A DNA stretch of 10,532 bases from Desulfovibrio legallii. Lineage in GTDB: Bacteria > Desulfobacterota > Desulfovibrionia > Desulfovibrionales > Desulfovibrionaceae. Every line of letters starts with the position of its first letter. The first letter of the stretch is position 1. The notes under the pieces are model-generated. The model searched no databases and was not told where the DNA came from. It saw nothing but the letters and a program-made list of their open reading frames with translations. The stretch spans positions 1 to 10,532 of the forward strand of contig NZ_FNBX01000029.1 of the NCBI RefSeq assembly GCF_900102485.1, written 5' to 3'. The translations under genes were made by a program, and so were the position numbers. Below, piece after piece: positions 1 through 7,184 of this stretch.

Positions 1-206
1 ATCTTTTTCAGGCGGGCATTTTCCTTCTCCAGCTCTTTCATCCGAGCCATGAGCGAAACATCCATGCCGCCATATTTTGCCCGCCATTTATAAAACGTGG
101 CGCTGCTTATGCCGTGTTCGCGGCAAAGCTCGGTCACGGGGATCCCATTCTCGGCCTGCCTCAAAATTCCCAAAATCTGGCTGTCGGAAAATCTGGACGC
201 TTTCAT
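1..206 (-). CDS. IS3-family transposase OrfA (partial, runs off window)
   Basis: The first 68 residues of an 88-residue OrfA are visible; the right-hand copy shows the full protein. Residues 8-46 form the helix-turn-helix of the HTH_Tnp_1 family (ELCREHGISSATFYKW core), which binds the IS ends. The start of the leucine-zipper segment (MARMKELEKENARLKK) follows. The ATG is at 206-204, with GGAG just upstream on the minus strand. In this family OrfA is normally joined to the DDE catalytic OrfB by programmed frameshifting; OrfB would lie outside the window. The protein sequence is identical to the right copy over the visible part; the single coding difference (position 96) is a synonymous Thr codon change. 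Confidence 0.9.
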   Translation of the reverse strand, partial: MKASRFSDSQILGILRQAENGIPVTELCREHGISSATFYKWRAKYGGMDVSLMARMKELEKENARLKK

Positions 207-277
207 GTAAAATCTCCGTTCGGGTCAGTATCGGAAATTCTACCCATAAACGCTACTTCTTTTTGGGAGGATTACCC
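1..277 (-). mobile_element. IS3-family insertion sequence, inner end, left copy (partial)
   Basis: The reverse complement of 1-277 matches 10195-10471 with only two mismatches (positions 96 and 268 on this copy). It contains the start of an orfA-type transposase gene. Similarity stops abruptly at a GGGTAATC tip (position 277), which I take as the element end; the base outside it differs between copies (T here, C at the right). The element reads leftward and continues past the window edge, so orfB and the other terminus are not visible. OrfA resembles the IS51/IS407 branch of IS3. The insertion lies 13 bp beyond the pglB stop codon. Confidence 0.88.
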
Positions 278-302
278 ACAGCACTTCCCCTTACAGCACT
301 TC
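278..302. repeat. Short direct repeat at pglB 3' end / IS junction
   Basis: ACAGCACTTC occurs at 278-287 and again at 293-302, a 15-bp period. The second copy lies in the last codons and stop of pglB; the first touches the IS tip. It is too long for the 3-5 bp target duplication usual in IS3 elements, so it may pre-date the insertion, reflect a small local duplication, or be chance. Confidence 0.5.
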
Positions 303-2654
303 GTAGATGCGGGCGAAGACGTTATCGTAGACCAGCTTAAAATAGGGGGAAAAACGCGGATTGTGCGCGTCGCCCATAAGCAGCTGGACCATGAGGGAAT
401 TGTAGAGGCGCGCGTCCACGGCCAGCTTTTCGCCGGTAACGCGGTTGAAGAGAAAGTTGACGTTGCGCCGTCCGGCGAGAAAAGCGTTCTGCTCCTCCTG
501 CGTGGCCTTGGGATGGGCGGCGAACCACTCCTGCACATAGTCCCGGCGGCTCACGCCCGTTTCCTCAAAAACGCTGATGGAGGCGGCATAAATGGCGCTG
601 GTGCTGCCCTCCAGGCGCACTTCGCCCGAGTCCAGCTTATAGGCCAGGGCCTGGGGCACAATGGAAAGCGCCCCGCCCTCGCCGCTGCGGGTGACAAAGT
701 TCCAGCTGCCAAAATTGCTGATCCAGAAGCCCAGGCGCAGCATCTCGAAGCTCACCACCAGAAAGACCCGCCCCTGGGCCGCGATAAGCGGCGTTTCCGG
801 CGAGCGCAGCTTGTCCATCAGGGCTTGCGCTTCCCGGCCATCCAGGCCTTCGAAAACCTTGCCCGGCTCGTTGCCGCACTGGGCCGTATAGCGGATGAGC
901 TGTCGGGCGAAGCGCGGGTTATCCGTGGCAAAGACCGCGGCCGGCAGGTAAAGGGAGGGCCCGGCGTGCTCCGCGCCGTCGGCGATGGTGGGGCGGCGGG
1001 CAAAATGGTGGGCTGCGTAGCCCCAGTCCCACCACAGCCAGAGCATGGAATTTTCCGGCGTCATGGTGCGGGCGCGGGTCAGGGCGTCGGCATGCCGACG
1101 GTTGATCATGGGGCCCTGCGACATGGCGGGAATCATGTCCACAAACGGGGCCACCAAAAGGGCCAGCAGCACGCCGGAGGTCAAAAGCCCGGCCACGCTG
1201 CCGCGCAGTCTGGCCCGCAGCAGCCGCTGCCAGAGCCAGAACAGGGGCAAGGTCAGGCCCACGGCCGCCACGGGCGCGCCGAACATGACCATGCGCCCGC
1301 CCAGTTTGGTGCTCAGCAGGGCCAGCGCCGCCAGGGGCAGCAGAAAAAGCGCCCCCGGCCGGCGGACAGCCACCAGGATAAAACCCAGCAGGCCCGCCAC
1401 GGCGGCCTCCATCCAGGGGTGGAAGTAAGGAAACAGCTCGGCCAGGCTCAGATCCTGCACCTCAATAATGGACTGGGCCACCGAGGGATAGACCAGCACC
1501 GCGCCCTCGCCCGTGCTCTTCACGTCGCCCGCGTGTTTGAGGTAGGCGTTGGCCTGGTTGACGATGGTGGTCAGGATGTCCCCCTGCAGCATAAGCGCGG
1601 CCGTCCCCAGCCAGAGCAGAGCCAGCGCCCAGGGGCGGCAGAGCAGCCGCAGCAACCGGTGGCCCGGCCGCGTCCCGGCCGTGAGCAGCGCCAAGCTGCA
1701 AAGCAGGCCCGCGGGCCCGGCCAGGGTGGGCAGGGCGTAGGCCAGGCTGCCCAGCAGCAGAAGCCCGCGTCGGCCGCGCGGGGCCATAACCAGGCTCATG
1801 AAGGCCAGCAGGCCCACATTGTAGCGGATGAGGTAGGGAAAGACCGAATGCCACTCCTGCGTCCACCATGAGACCACGCCGGAACAGCTCAGCAGGACCA
1901 CCCACTGCCAGCGCAAGGGGTTGCCCAAATGCTCCTCCCGCGTCAGCAAAGCGGCCAAAGGCGGCGGCGCGTTGCGCCGGAACAGGTGGCGCAGGCGCAG
2001 CTGCCCGGCCCCCAGAGCCAGACGGCGCAGCACCATGCCCGGCAGGAGCATGTAGCGCATGGCCCAGCTGGCCGGGGCCAGGGTCATGAGCAGCGGGAAA
2101 AACAGCGTTACCAGGTCCGTATCGTAATAGCCCAGCATGGTGCGGGCCAGAAAGCCCGGGGCCAGAGTGGTGAGCACCCCGGCCGCCACGCCTGCCTCCA
2201 GGCTGCCCAGGGCCCAGACCCAGGCAAAGACGATGACGGCTACCAGACTGGCCAGCACCGGGGGAAACCAGAAGGCCACTGCCGCTGGATAGGTGTGCAG
2301 CAGATCAGCCAGAACCTTAAGCATGACGGCCATGGGGTGTCCCACGGCCCGGCCGAAGCCCTCGGCCCCGGCCACCCAGTGGTAGGCGTCGTGGGTGGCC
2401 AGCAGCCACTCCTGGCCCAGGCGGTATTCAGGGTTCTGCCAGCAGGGCCATTCCAGCATGCGCAGCCCGAAGGCCAGGGCCAGAGTGACCAGCCCCCAGA
2501 ACAGCCCCCTGAGCCAGAAACGCGGCAGGGAGACCGCCGGGGGCGGCGTTACCGTCACCTCAAGGCCCGCCGCGGCCGAGGACGCGGAACGGCTGTCGTC
2601 CGCAGGCTGCGGCAGCACGGACGGAGCGTTGGCCGGTTGCGCCAATGGGTCCAT
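291..2654 (-). CDS. pglB: PglB/STT3-type oligosaccharyltransferase (N-linked glycosylation)
   Basis: The 787-residue integral membrane enzyme should transfer a lipid-linked oligosaccharide to Asn in periplasmic proteins. Roughly 13 hydrophobic segments lie between residues 46 and 506, followed by a soluble periplasmic C-terminal domain, the PglB/AglB/STT3 architecture. Catalytic landmarks: HDAY at 88-91 (first acidic metal site, D89), DTD at 178-180, SIIE at 395-398 (TIxE loop), GGRMVMF at 453-459, WWDWG at 541-545 (WWDYG sequon-binding motif) and MLRL at 638-641 (the MxxI motif with Ile replaced by Leu). A Pro/Ala-rich tail of about 45 residues precedes the first membrane segment. The start is supported by GGGAG at 2662-2666. 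It lies 20 bp after rsmG, so it is probably co-transcribed. No glycosyltransferases or flippase are nearby. The part facing the Campylobacter -2-Asp-reading Arg appears to lack Arg. Confidence 0.93.
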   Translation of the reverse strand: MDPLAQPANAPSVLPQPADDSRSASSAAAGLEVTVTPPPAVSLPRFWLRGLFWGLVTLALAFGLRMLEWPCWQNPEYRLGQEWLLATHDAYHWVAGAEGFGRAVGHPMAVMLKVLADLLHTYPAAVAFWFPPVLASLVAVIVFAWVWALGSLEAGVAAGVLTTLAPGFLARTMLGYYDTDLVTLFFPLLMTLAPASWAMRYMLLPGMVLRRLALGAGQLRLRHLFRRNAPPPLAALLTREEHLGNPLRWQWVVLLSCSGVVSWWTQEWHSVFPYLIRYNVGLLAFMSLVMAPRGRRGLLLLGSLAYALPTLAGPAGLLCSLALLTAGTRPGHRLLRLLCRPWALALLWLGTAALMLQGDILTTIVNQANAYLKHAGDVKSTGEGAVLVYPSVAQSIIEVQDLSLAELFPYFHPWMEAAVAGLLGFILVAVRRPGALFLLPLAALALLSTKLGGRMVMFGAPVAAVGLTLPLFWLWQRLLRARLRGSVAGLLTSGVLLALLVAPFVDMIPAMSQGPMINRRHADALTRARTMTPENSMLWLWWDWGYAAHHFARRPTIADGAEHAGPSLYLPAAVFATDNPRFARQLIRYTAQCGNEPGKVFEGLDGREAQALMDKLRSPETPLIAAQGRVFLVVSFEMLRLGFWISNFGSWNFVTRSGEGGALSIVPQALAYKLDSGEVRLEGSTSAIYAASISVFEETGVSRRDYVQEWFAAHPKATQEEQNAFLAGRRNVNFLFNRVTGEKLAVDARLYNSLMVQLLMGDAHNPRFSPYFKLVYDNVFARIYEVL

Positions 2655-2674
2655 AGGCGGGCTCCCGTGGTTGT

Positions 2675-3328
2675 TCAGGCCGCTGCGTCAGGGCTGAGCG
2701 CCCAAAGCCAGCGGCCGTGGCCCGCCGCCGTGTAGGACTGCTGGTCCACGCAGCGCCAGGGCGCGGGCAGGCGGGCAGGCGCGGGCTCCAGGGCCAGGCA
2801 AACCAGCAGGCCCTGCGGCCGCAGCCGGTCGCGCACCAGGTCCAGCAGTTCCCGCCAGGGCATGAAGGCCCGGCTTACAATGCAGTCCGCCGGGCAGCAC
2901 TGACCCTGAAAAAAGTGCTCCACCGCGCCGCGAAAAACGTGCGTGCCGGGCAGGTCCAGGCGGGCCAGGGCATTGGAGAGAAAGATGGCGCGTTTTTCGC
3001 GCACTTCCACCATATAGTAGGCCCCGTCGGGCCAGATCAGCCGCAAGGGCACCCCCGGCAGGCCCGCGCCCGCGCCCAGATCCCAGGTCAAGGGGGCCGC
3101 GGGCAGGGGCAGCCGCCGCAAAAAAGGCCCCAGGTGCAGGCTGTCCACCACCAGGCGGTTAAAAATCTCCCGCCAGGCGTGCGGCCCCACCAGGTTCATA
3201 GCCCGATTCCAGCGGGCCAGCAATTCCAGATATACCGCCAAAGGTTCCACCGCCGCCGGGGGCAGCGCCACGCCAGCGTCCGTCGCCAGGCGGGCCAGCG
3301 CCGCCCTGTCTACCGTTTCCTGCTGCAT
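2675..3328 (-). CDS. rsmG: 16S rRNA (guanine-527-N7)-methyltransferase RsmG
   Basis: RsmG (GidB) uses S-adenosylmethionine to methylate N7 of G527 in the 530 loop of 16S rRNA; in several bacteria its loss gives low-level streptomycin resistance. The 217-residue protein has the family size. Visible landmarks are NRAMNLVG (41-48), a VVDSL helix near 60-64, the SAM-binding glycine loop DLGAGAGLPGVPL (83-95) and SRAF (152-155) in the Rossmann fold. I chose the ATG at 3328 (MQQETV) because AGGA lies 9 bases upstream and homology begins soon after; a longer open frame to 3481 would run through the divergent intergenic region and across the fabD start. It is first gene of the leftward rsmG-pglB pair and diverges from fabD. 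Confidence 0.95.
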   Translation of the reverse strand: MQQETVDRAALARLATDAGVALPPAAVEPLAVYLELLARWNRAMNLVGPHAWREIFNRLVVDSLHLGPFLRRLPLPAAPLTWDLGAGAGLPGVPLRLIWPDGAYYMVEVREKRAIFLSNALARLDLPGTHVFRGAVEHFFQGQCCPADCIVSRAFMPWRELLDLVRDRLRPQGLLVCLALEPAPARLPAPWRCVDQQSYTAAGHGRWLWALSPDAAA

Positions 3329-3374
3329 GATTCCGTATCCTTGTTCTCCGCACCGACGTCGCGGCCGGCCATTA

Positions 3375-3403
3375 CCCATATCCTCGGCGGACGGGACTTG
3401 CAA
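3375..3403 (-). promoter_or_regulatory. Putative sigma70-type promoter for rsmG-pglB
   Basis: On the minus strand TTGCAA (3403-3398) is followed after exactly 17 bases by TATGGG (3380-3375). The -35 matches consensus at 4 of 6 positions, the -10 at only 3 of 6. It lies about 46 bases upstream of the rsmG start. The -35 is the palindromic hexamer also usable for fabD. Confidence 0.3.
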
Positions 3404-3426
3404 GCCCCGCGCCGATAACGTAGAAA
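3398..3426 (+). promoter_or_regulatory. Putative sigma70-type promoter for fabD
   Basis: TTGCAA (3398-3403), inside the 8-bp palindrome CTTGCAAG (3397-3404), is followed after 17 bases by TAGAAA (3421-3426), 41 bases before the fabD ATG. Each hexamer matches consensus at 4 of 6. Start-site data would be needed to prefer it over other weak candidates. Confidence 0.35.
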
Positions 3427-3434
3427 AAAGGGCT

Positions 3435-3452
3435 TGCGCGCACACGCGCGCA
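3435..3452 (+). promoter_or_regulatory. GC hairpin in the fabD leader next to the Shine-Dalgarno
   Basis: TGCGCGC (3435-3441), loop ACAC, then GCGCGCA (3446-3452) form a perfect 7-bp stem. It ends two bases before the GGGAGG ribosome-binding site (3455-3460) of fabD and would sit in the leader of a transcript from the predicted promoter. It could modulate ribosome access; no T-run follows, so it is not a terminator. Confidence 0.35.
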
Positions 3453-3467
3453 GAGGGAGGATTTCGC

Positions 3468-4409
3468 ATGACCCAGCCCATTCTGCTTTTCCCCGGTCAA
3501 GGGGCGCAACTGCCCGGCATGGGGCGCGACTTGGCCGACGCCGACGCTGAAGCCATGGATCTCTGGAAACAGGCCGAACGCTGCAGCGGGCTGCCCCTGC
3601 GCGAAATATACTGGGAAGGCGACGAGGCCGCCATGAGCGATACCCGCGCCCTGCAGCCCGCCCTCACCGTGGTGGGGCTGAACCTCTGGCGGGCCGTGTC
3701 CGGCCGGGTGCGCCCCTGCGGGGCCGCGGGCCACAGCCTGGGCGAATACAACGCCCTGGCCGCCGCAGATGTGCTCAGCCCCCAGAGCGTGCTGGAAATC
3801 ACCGCCCTGCGCGGCCGCCTTATGGCCGAAGCCGATCCTCAGGGTCTGGGCGGCATGGCCGCCATCCTCAAGCTGGAGCAGCCACAGGTGGAGGCGCTGG
3901 TGGAGGAAACCCTGGCCGACGCCGCAGGCCCCCTGCGCATTGCCAACTACAATACCCCCACCCAGTTCGTGATCAGCGGGGCCAAAGAGGCCGTGGCGCT
4001 GGCCTGCCGAAAGGCCAAGGAGCATAAAGGCCGCGGCCTGGAGCTCAAGGTCAGCGGGGCCTTCCACAGCCCCCTGCTGGCCGAGGCCAACCGGGAATTG
4101 GGCGCGCAGCTGCGCAAGGCCGTGTGGCGCAAGCCCCGCTTCCCCGTGTACAGCAACGTTACGGGCAAGGCCGTGCGCGATGGCGAAAGCGCGCGGGAGA
4201 CCATGCTGGAGCAGATGACGTCTGCCGTGCTCTGGATGGACGCCGTCCGCAGCCAGTACGCCGACGGCGCGCGCCGCTGGCTGGAGCTGGGCCCCAAAGC
4301 CCTGCTGGGCAAGATGGTGGCCCCCTGCTTCAGCAGCCTGGCCGATCCCGCCACGTTACGCATTGATCTGGTCTGCGACGGCGAAAGCGCCGCCGCCCTG
4401 GAAAACTGA
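3468..4409 (+). CDS. fabD: Malonyl-CoA:ACP transacylase FabD
   Basis: FabD moves malonyl from CoA to acyl carrier protein, supplying the extender unit for type II fatty acid synthesis in the cytoplasm. The 313-residue protein matches the family length. The N-terminal PGQGAQLPGMG (9-19) forms the oxyanion loop. The nucleophile is Ser90 in GHSLGEY, Arg115 (LRGRLM) should bind the malonyl carboxylate, and His200 (SGAFHSPLL) is the catalytic base. ELGPKALLGKM near the C-terminus is the usual ELGP segment. The ATG at 3468 follows a strong GGGAGG with a 7-base gap; an upstream in-frame ATG at 3327 would overlap rsmG and add unrelated residues. It heads the rightward cluster; other fab genes are not in the window. 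The final residues (DGESAAALEN) form a short variable tail. Confidence 0.95.
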   Translation: MTQPILLFPGQGAQLPGMGRDLADADAEAMDLWKQAERCSGLPLREIYWEGDEAAMSDTRALQPALTVVGLNLWRAVSGRVRPCGAAGHSLGEYNALAAADVLSPQSVLEITALRGRLMAEADPQGLGGMAAILKLEQPQVEALVEETLADAAGPLRIANYNTPTQFVISGAKEAVALACRKAKEHKGRGLELKVSGAFHSPLLAEANRELGAQLRKAVWRKPRFPVYSNVTGKAVRDGESARETMLEQMTSAVLWMDAVRSQYADGARRWLELGPKALLGKMVAPCFSSLADPATLRIDLVCDGESAAALEN

Positions 4410-4411
4410 CC

Positions 4412-4431
4412 CGCGGCGGCTTTGCCCCGCG
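4412..4431 (+). other. Hairpin between fabD and argS
   Basis: CGCGG (4412-4416) pairs with CCGCG (4427-4431), and inside it GGC/GCC pair around a TTT loop with one bulged C. It starts three bases after the fabD stop. No T-tract follows, so it is more likely an mRNA-stabilising or partial-termination structure than a full terminator. The fabD-argS gap is 58 bases. Confidence 0.3.
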
Positions 4432-4467
4432 TTCCCCACGCAAGACAGCAGAAGGACACCCATTTTT

Positions 4468-6123
4468 ATGCGCGCCACAGAAACCCTGCGCACGGCCCTT
4501 GCGGCCATTCTTGAAGAGGAAGGCCTGCCCTGGCCTGCCAAAACCGTTATTGAACCACCGCGCGACGCCAAACACGGCGATCTTTCCACCAATCTGGCCC
4601 TGCTTCTGGCCAAAGAGGCCAAAACCAGTCCGCGTGAGCTGGCCCAGCGCCTGGCCGCCCGCCTGCCGGAGCGCTGCCAGGATGTGGCCGCCGCGGAAGC
4701 CGCGGGCCCCGGCTTCTGCAACGTGACCTTCAGCCCGGACTACTGGCGCGGGGTGATCCCCGCCGTGGAGGCCGCAGGCCCGGCCTATGGCACGAGCGCG
4801 GCGGGCGACGGCCGCAAGGTGCTGCTGGAATACGTCTCCGCCAACCCCACAGGCCCGCTGCATGTAGGCCACGGCCGCGGGGCCGCCGTGGGCGACAGCC
4901 TGGCCCGGCTTCTGCGCCGGGCGGGCTACGCCGTGGATACGGAATACTACATCAACGACGCGGGCCGCCAGATGCGCCTGCTGGGCCTTTCCGTCTGGCT
5001 GCGGGCGCAGGAGCTGGCGGGCCGCCCTGTCACCTGGCCGGAAGAATACTACAGGGGCGACTACATCATCGACATCGCCCGCGAGATGCTCGCCGCGGAC
5101 CCCTCCCTGGCGGACCTGCCCGATGCGCAGGGCCAGGACGTCTGCTACGAGAAGGCCATGACGGACATCCTCAACGGCATCAAGGCGGACCTGCGGGAGT
5201 TCCGGGTGGAGCACCAGCACTGGTTCTCCGAAAAAACCCTGGTGGAGGGCGGGGCCGTGGCCGCCGCCTTTGACGCTCTGACCCGCGCGGGCTATACCTA
5301 CGAACAGGACGGGGCCTTCTGGTTCGCCACGCAGAAGCTGGGGGACGACAAAGACCGCGTGCTGCGCAAGTCTGACGGCAGCCTCACCTATTTTGCCTCC
5401 GACATCGCCTACCACCACGATAAATACGCCCGCGGCTACCAGTGGTGCATCGACGTCTGGGGCGCGGACCACCACGGCTATGTGCCGCGTATGCGCGCCG
5501 CCGTTGCGGCCATGGGGCGGCCGCAGGAAGATTTCGACGTGGTGCTCATCCAGCTGGTCAACCTGCTGCGGGACGGCAAGCCCGTGAGCATGTCCACCCG
5601 CGCCGGCACCTTTGAGACCCTGGCGGACGTGATCAAAGAAGTGGGCGTGGATGCGGCGCGCTTTATGTTCCTTTCCCGCAAGAGCGACAGCCCCCTGGAT
5701 TTTGATCTGGATCTGGTCAAGCAGCGCAGCCTGGACAACCCCGTGTATTATGTACAGTATGCCCACGCGCGCATCTGCGCCGTGCTGCGCCGCGCCGGGG
5801 AACGGGGGGCGACCCTGCCCGCCGCCGTGGCCGCGGCGGATCTGGCCCCGCTGGACACCCCGGAAGACCTGGCCCTGCTGCGCAAGGCCGCCGGGTTTGA
5901 AGACATGATTGCGGCGGCGGCCCGCAACCTGGGCGTGCACCATGTGAGCCACTACCTCACGGAGCTGGCGGGCCTGCTGCACAGCTACTACGCCAAACAC
6001 CAGGTGCTGCTGCCCGACGACGCGCCCCGCACCCTGGCCCGCCTGGCCCTGCTGCGCGCCGTGGCGCAGGTGCTGCGCAACGGCCTGGACGTGCTGGGCG
6101 TGAGCGCGCCGGAAAGCATGTAG
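4468..6123 (+). CDS. argS: Arginyl-tRNA synthetase
   Basis: This class I synthetase charges tRNA-Arg and requires the tRNA for arginine activation. It has 551 residues, normal for bacterial ArgS. Order of parts: an N-terminal Add1-type tRNA D-loop-binding domain (about 1-90, with KHGDLSTNLA), the Rossmann catalytic domain beginning at EYVSANPTGPLHVGHGRG with the HIGH signature as HVGH (132-135), the KMSKS-equivalent GKPVSMSTRAG (370-380; most ArgS lack a canonical KMSKS), and the C-terminal DALR anticodon-binding helices starting near VQYAHAR (429-435) and ending in VSAPESM. The ATG at 4468 follows AAGGA (4452-4456) with an 11-base gap, slightly long. An in-frame ATG at 4363 would overlap fabD and add 35 unrelated residues, so it is rejected. 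Confidence 0.97.
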   Translation: MRATETLRTALAAILEEEGLPWPAKTVIEPPRDAKHGDLSTNLALLLAKEAKTSPRELAQRLAARLPERCQDVAAAEAAGPGFCNVTFSPDYWRGVIPAVEAAGPAYGTSAAGDGRKVLLEYVSANPTGPLHVGHGRGAAVGDSLARLLRRAGYAVDTEYYINDAGRQMRLLGLSVWLRAQELAGRPVTWPEEYYRGDYIIDIAREMLAADPSLADLPDAQGQDVCYEKAMTDILNGIKADLREFRVEHQHWFSEKTLVEGGAVAAAFDALTRAGYTYEQDGAFWFATQKLGDDKDRVLRKSDGSLTYFASDIAYHHDKYARGYQWCIDVWGADHHGYVPRMRAAVAAMGRPQEDFDVVLIQLVNLLRDGKPVSMSTRAGTFETLADVIKEVGVDAARFMFLSRKSDSPLDFDLDLVKQRSLDNPVYYVQYAHARICAVLRRAGERGATLPAAVAAADLAPLDTPEDLALLRKAAGFEDMIAAAARNLGVHHVSHYLTELAGLLHSYYAKHQVLLPDDAPRTLARLALLRAVAQVLRNGLDVLGVSAPESM

Positions 6124-6209
6124 GCCCGCCGGGGCAACAATGCCGCGCAACCCGCCGCCGGAACCGCGCGCCGGGCGGCGCAGCTGACAAACATTTTTTC
6201 AGGAGACGC

Positions 6210-7169
6210 ATGGCCGGTCCAGTACGCAAACCCAGAGTCCGCGCCGCGGGCGGCGCGCCGGAAAAAGAGCGCCGCTTCGCCCTGCGCCTGTCCCTGCCTG
6301 TGGCGGGCCTGCTGGCCGCCGTGCTGGTGGTGGCCGTGGGCTGGTCCTTCTTTATGGGATATATGGTAGGACGCGGCCAGAACCCGGAACAGCGCGTGGA
6401 GCAGCTCACCGGGCTGGGCGGCGCGCCGGCTGCGCCTGCGGCGAGCGCAGCCCAGCCCAATGCGCCCAGAAAGGACAAAGCCCTGGCGGACAAGACGCCC
6501 GCCCCTGAGGCCGCAGCGCCGGACCCGGCCGTTGCGGGCCCCGCCCCGGCCGCCGCGCAATCCGCAGCCGGAAGCGCCCCAGGTGACGGTAAAAAAGCGG
6601 ACAGCGCAACGGCAGCCAAGTCCAAAGGCCAGCCCCCCGCCCCGCAGCCCCAGGGCCCGCAATCCCAGGGCCCGCAACCCCAGGGCCCGCAATCCCAGGG
6701 CCCGCAACCCCAGGGCCCACAACCCCAGGGCAAGAACGCCTATCCCTTTGCCCGGCCCAGCGGCGGCGGCCTGGCGGCCTGGGGCATCAAACCGGAGCAG
6801 GAAGCCCCCCTGCAGGCCGCAGGGCCAGAGCAGCCAGCGGGGCAACCCGAAGGGCAGGCCCGGACAAAGGCAACGCAGACCGCGCAGCCCCGTGCCCAGG
6901 CCGCCCAGCCCCTTTACGATTTTGTCTTCCAGACGGCGGCCTTCAACAACGCGGACGATGCGGACAAGCTGCGCTCGCGCCTGGAAGGCCAGGGCCTGCG
7001 CACCCGGCTGCAAAAAAAGGGCAGCCTGCATCTGGTGCTGGTCAATCTGCGCGGCACGGATCTGGACGCCGCCAACCTGCGGGAAGAACTCCAGCGCATG
7101 CGCCTGGGCGCGCCGCTGCTCAAGTCCAAAAAGGCCGTTGCGGGCAAAAGCCGCAAGACAGGCCGCTGA
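6210..7169 (+). CDS. SPOR-domain membrane protein with a P/Q/A-rich linker
   Basis: This 319-residue protein is probably a bitopic inner-membrane protein. A basic N-terminal cytoplasmic tail (1-25) is followed by one hydrophobic helix (about 27-52). A long low-complexity linker rich in Pro, Ala, Gln and Gly (about 65-230) spans the periplasm, and a C-terminal SPOR domain (about 234-305, from LYDFVFQTAAFNNADDADKL) ends before a basic tail. SPOR domains in FtsN-like proteins bind glycan strands stripped of stem peptides, usually at the septum, so a cell-division or envelope role is likely. There is no sign it is FtsN itself. AGGAG (6201-6205) lies 4 bases before the ATG. The linker contains five and a half 15-bp tandem repeats. 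It follows argS by 86 bases and precedes mlaE by 15. Confidence 0.88.
   Translation: MAGPVRKPRVRAAGGAPEKERRFALRLSLPVAGLLAAVLVVAVGWSFFMGYMVGRGQNPEQRVEQLTGLGGAPAAPAASAAQPNAPRKDKALADKTPAPEAAAPDPAVAGPAPAAAQSAAGSAPGDGKKADSATAAKSKGQPPAPQPQGPQSQGPQPQGPQSQGPQPQGPQPQGKNAYPFARPSGGGLAAWGIKPEQEAPLQAAGPEQPAGQPEGQARTKATQTAQPRAQAAQPLYDFVFQTAAFNNADDADKLRSRLEGQGLRTRLQKKGSLHLVLVNLRGTDLDAANLREELQRMRLGAPLLKSKKAVAGKSRKTGR
6648..6730 (+). repeat. 15-bp coding tandem repeat (5.5 units) in the SPOR gene
   Basis: The unit YCCCAGGGCCCGCAA repeats at 6648, 6663, 6678, 6693 and 6708, with a partial sixth unit at 6723-6730. The first base alternates C,T,C,T,C, so units 1-2 and 3-4 form identical 30-bp blocks, suggesting a recent duplication of a 30-bp pair. 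Unit 5 has one change (CCCACAA). The repeat encodes QGPQP/QGPQS pentapeptides and keeps frame at any copy number. Confidence 0.95.
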
Positions 7170-7184
7170 TCGAGGTAACGCATC

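Noticed and set aside
114..2735. Long plus-strand open frames (585 and 268 codons) opposite pglB
   Set aside because: They are antisense shadows of a GC3-biased membrane-protein gene. Their Gln/His/Gly/Arg-rich translations show no family motifs, while the minus frame has every oligosaccharyltransferase motif.
6153..6199. GC stem (9 pairs with one bulge) and T-run between argS and the SPOR gene, as a terminator
   Set aside because: The six-T run begins 13 bases after the stem, too far for an intrinsic terminator. The gap is only 86 bp within a co-directional cluster.
6648..6730. CRISPR array
   Set aside because: The repeats are contiguous 15-bp units without spacers, in frame within a coding sequence, and no cas genes are present.
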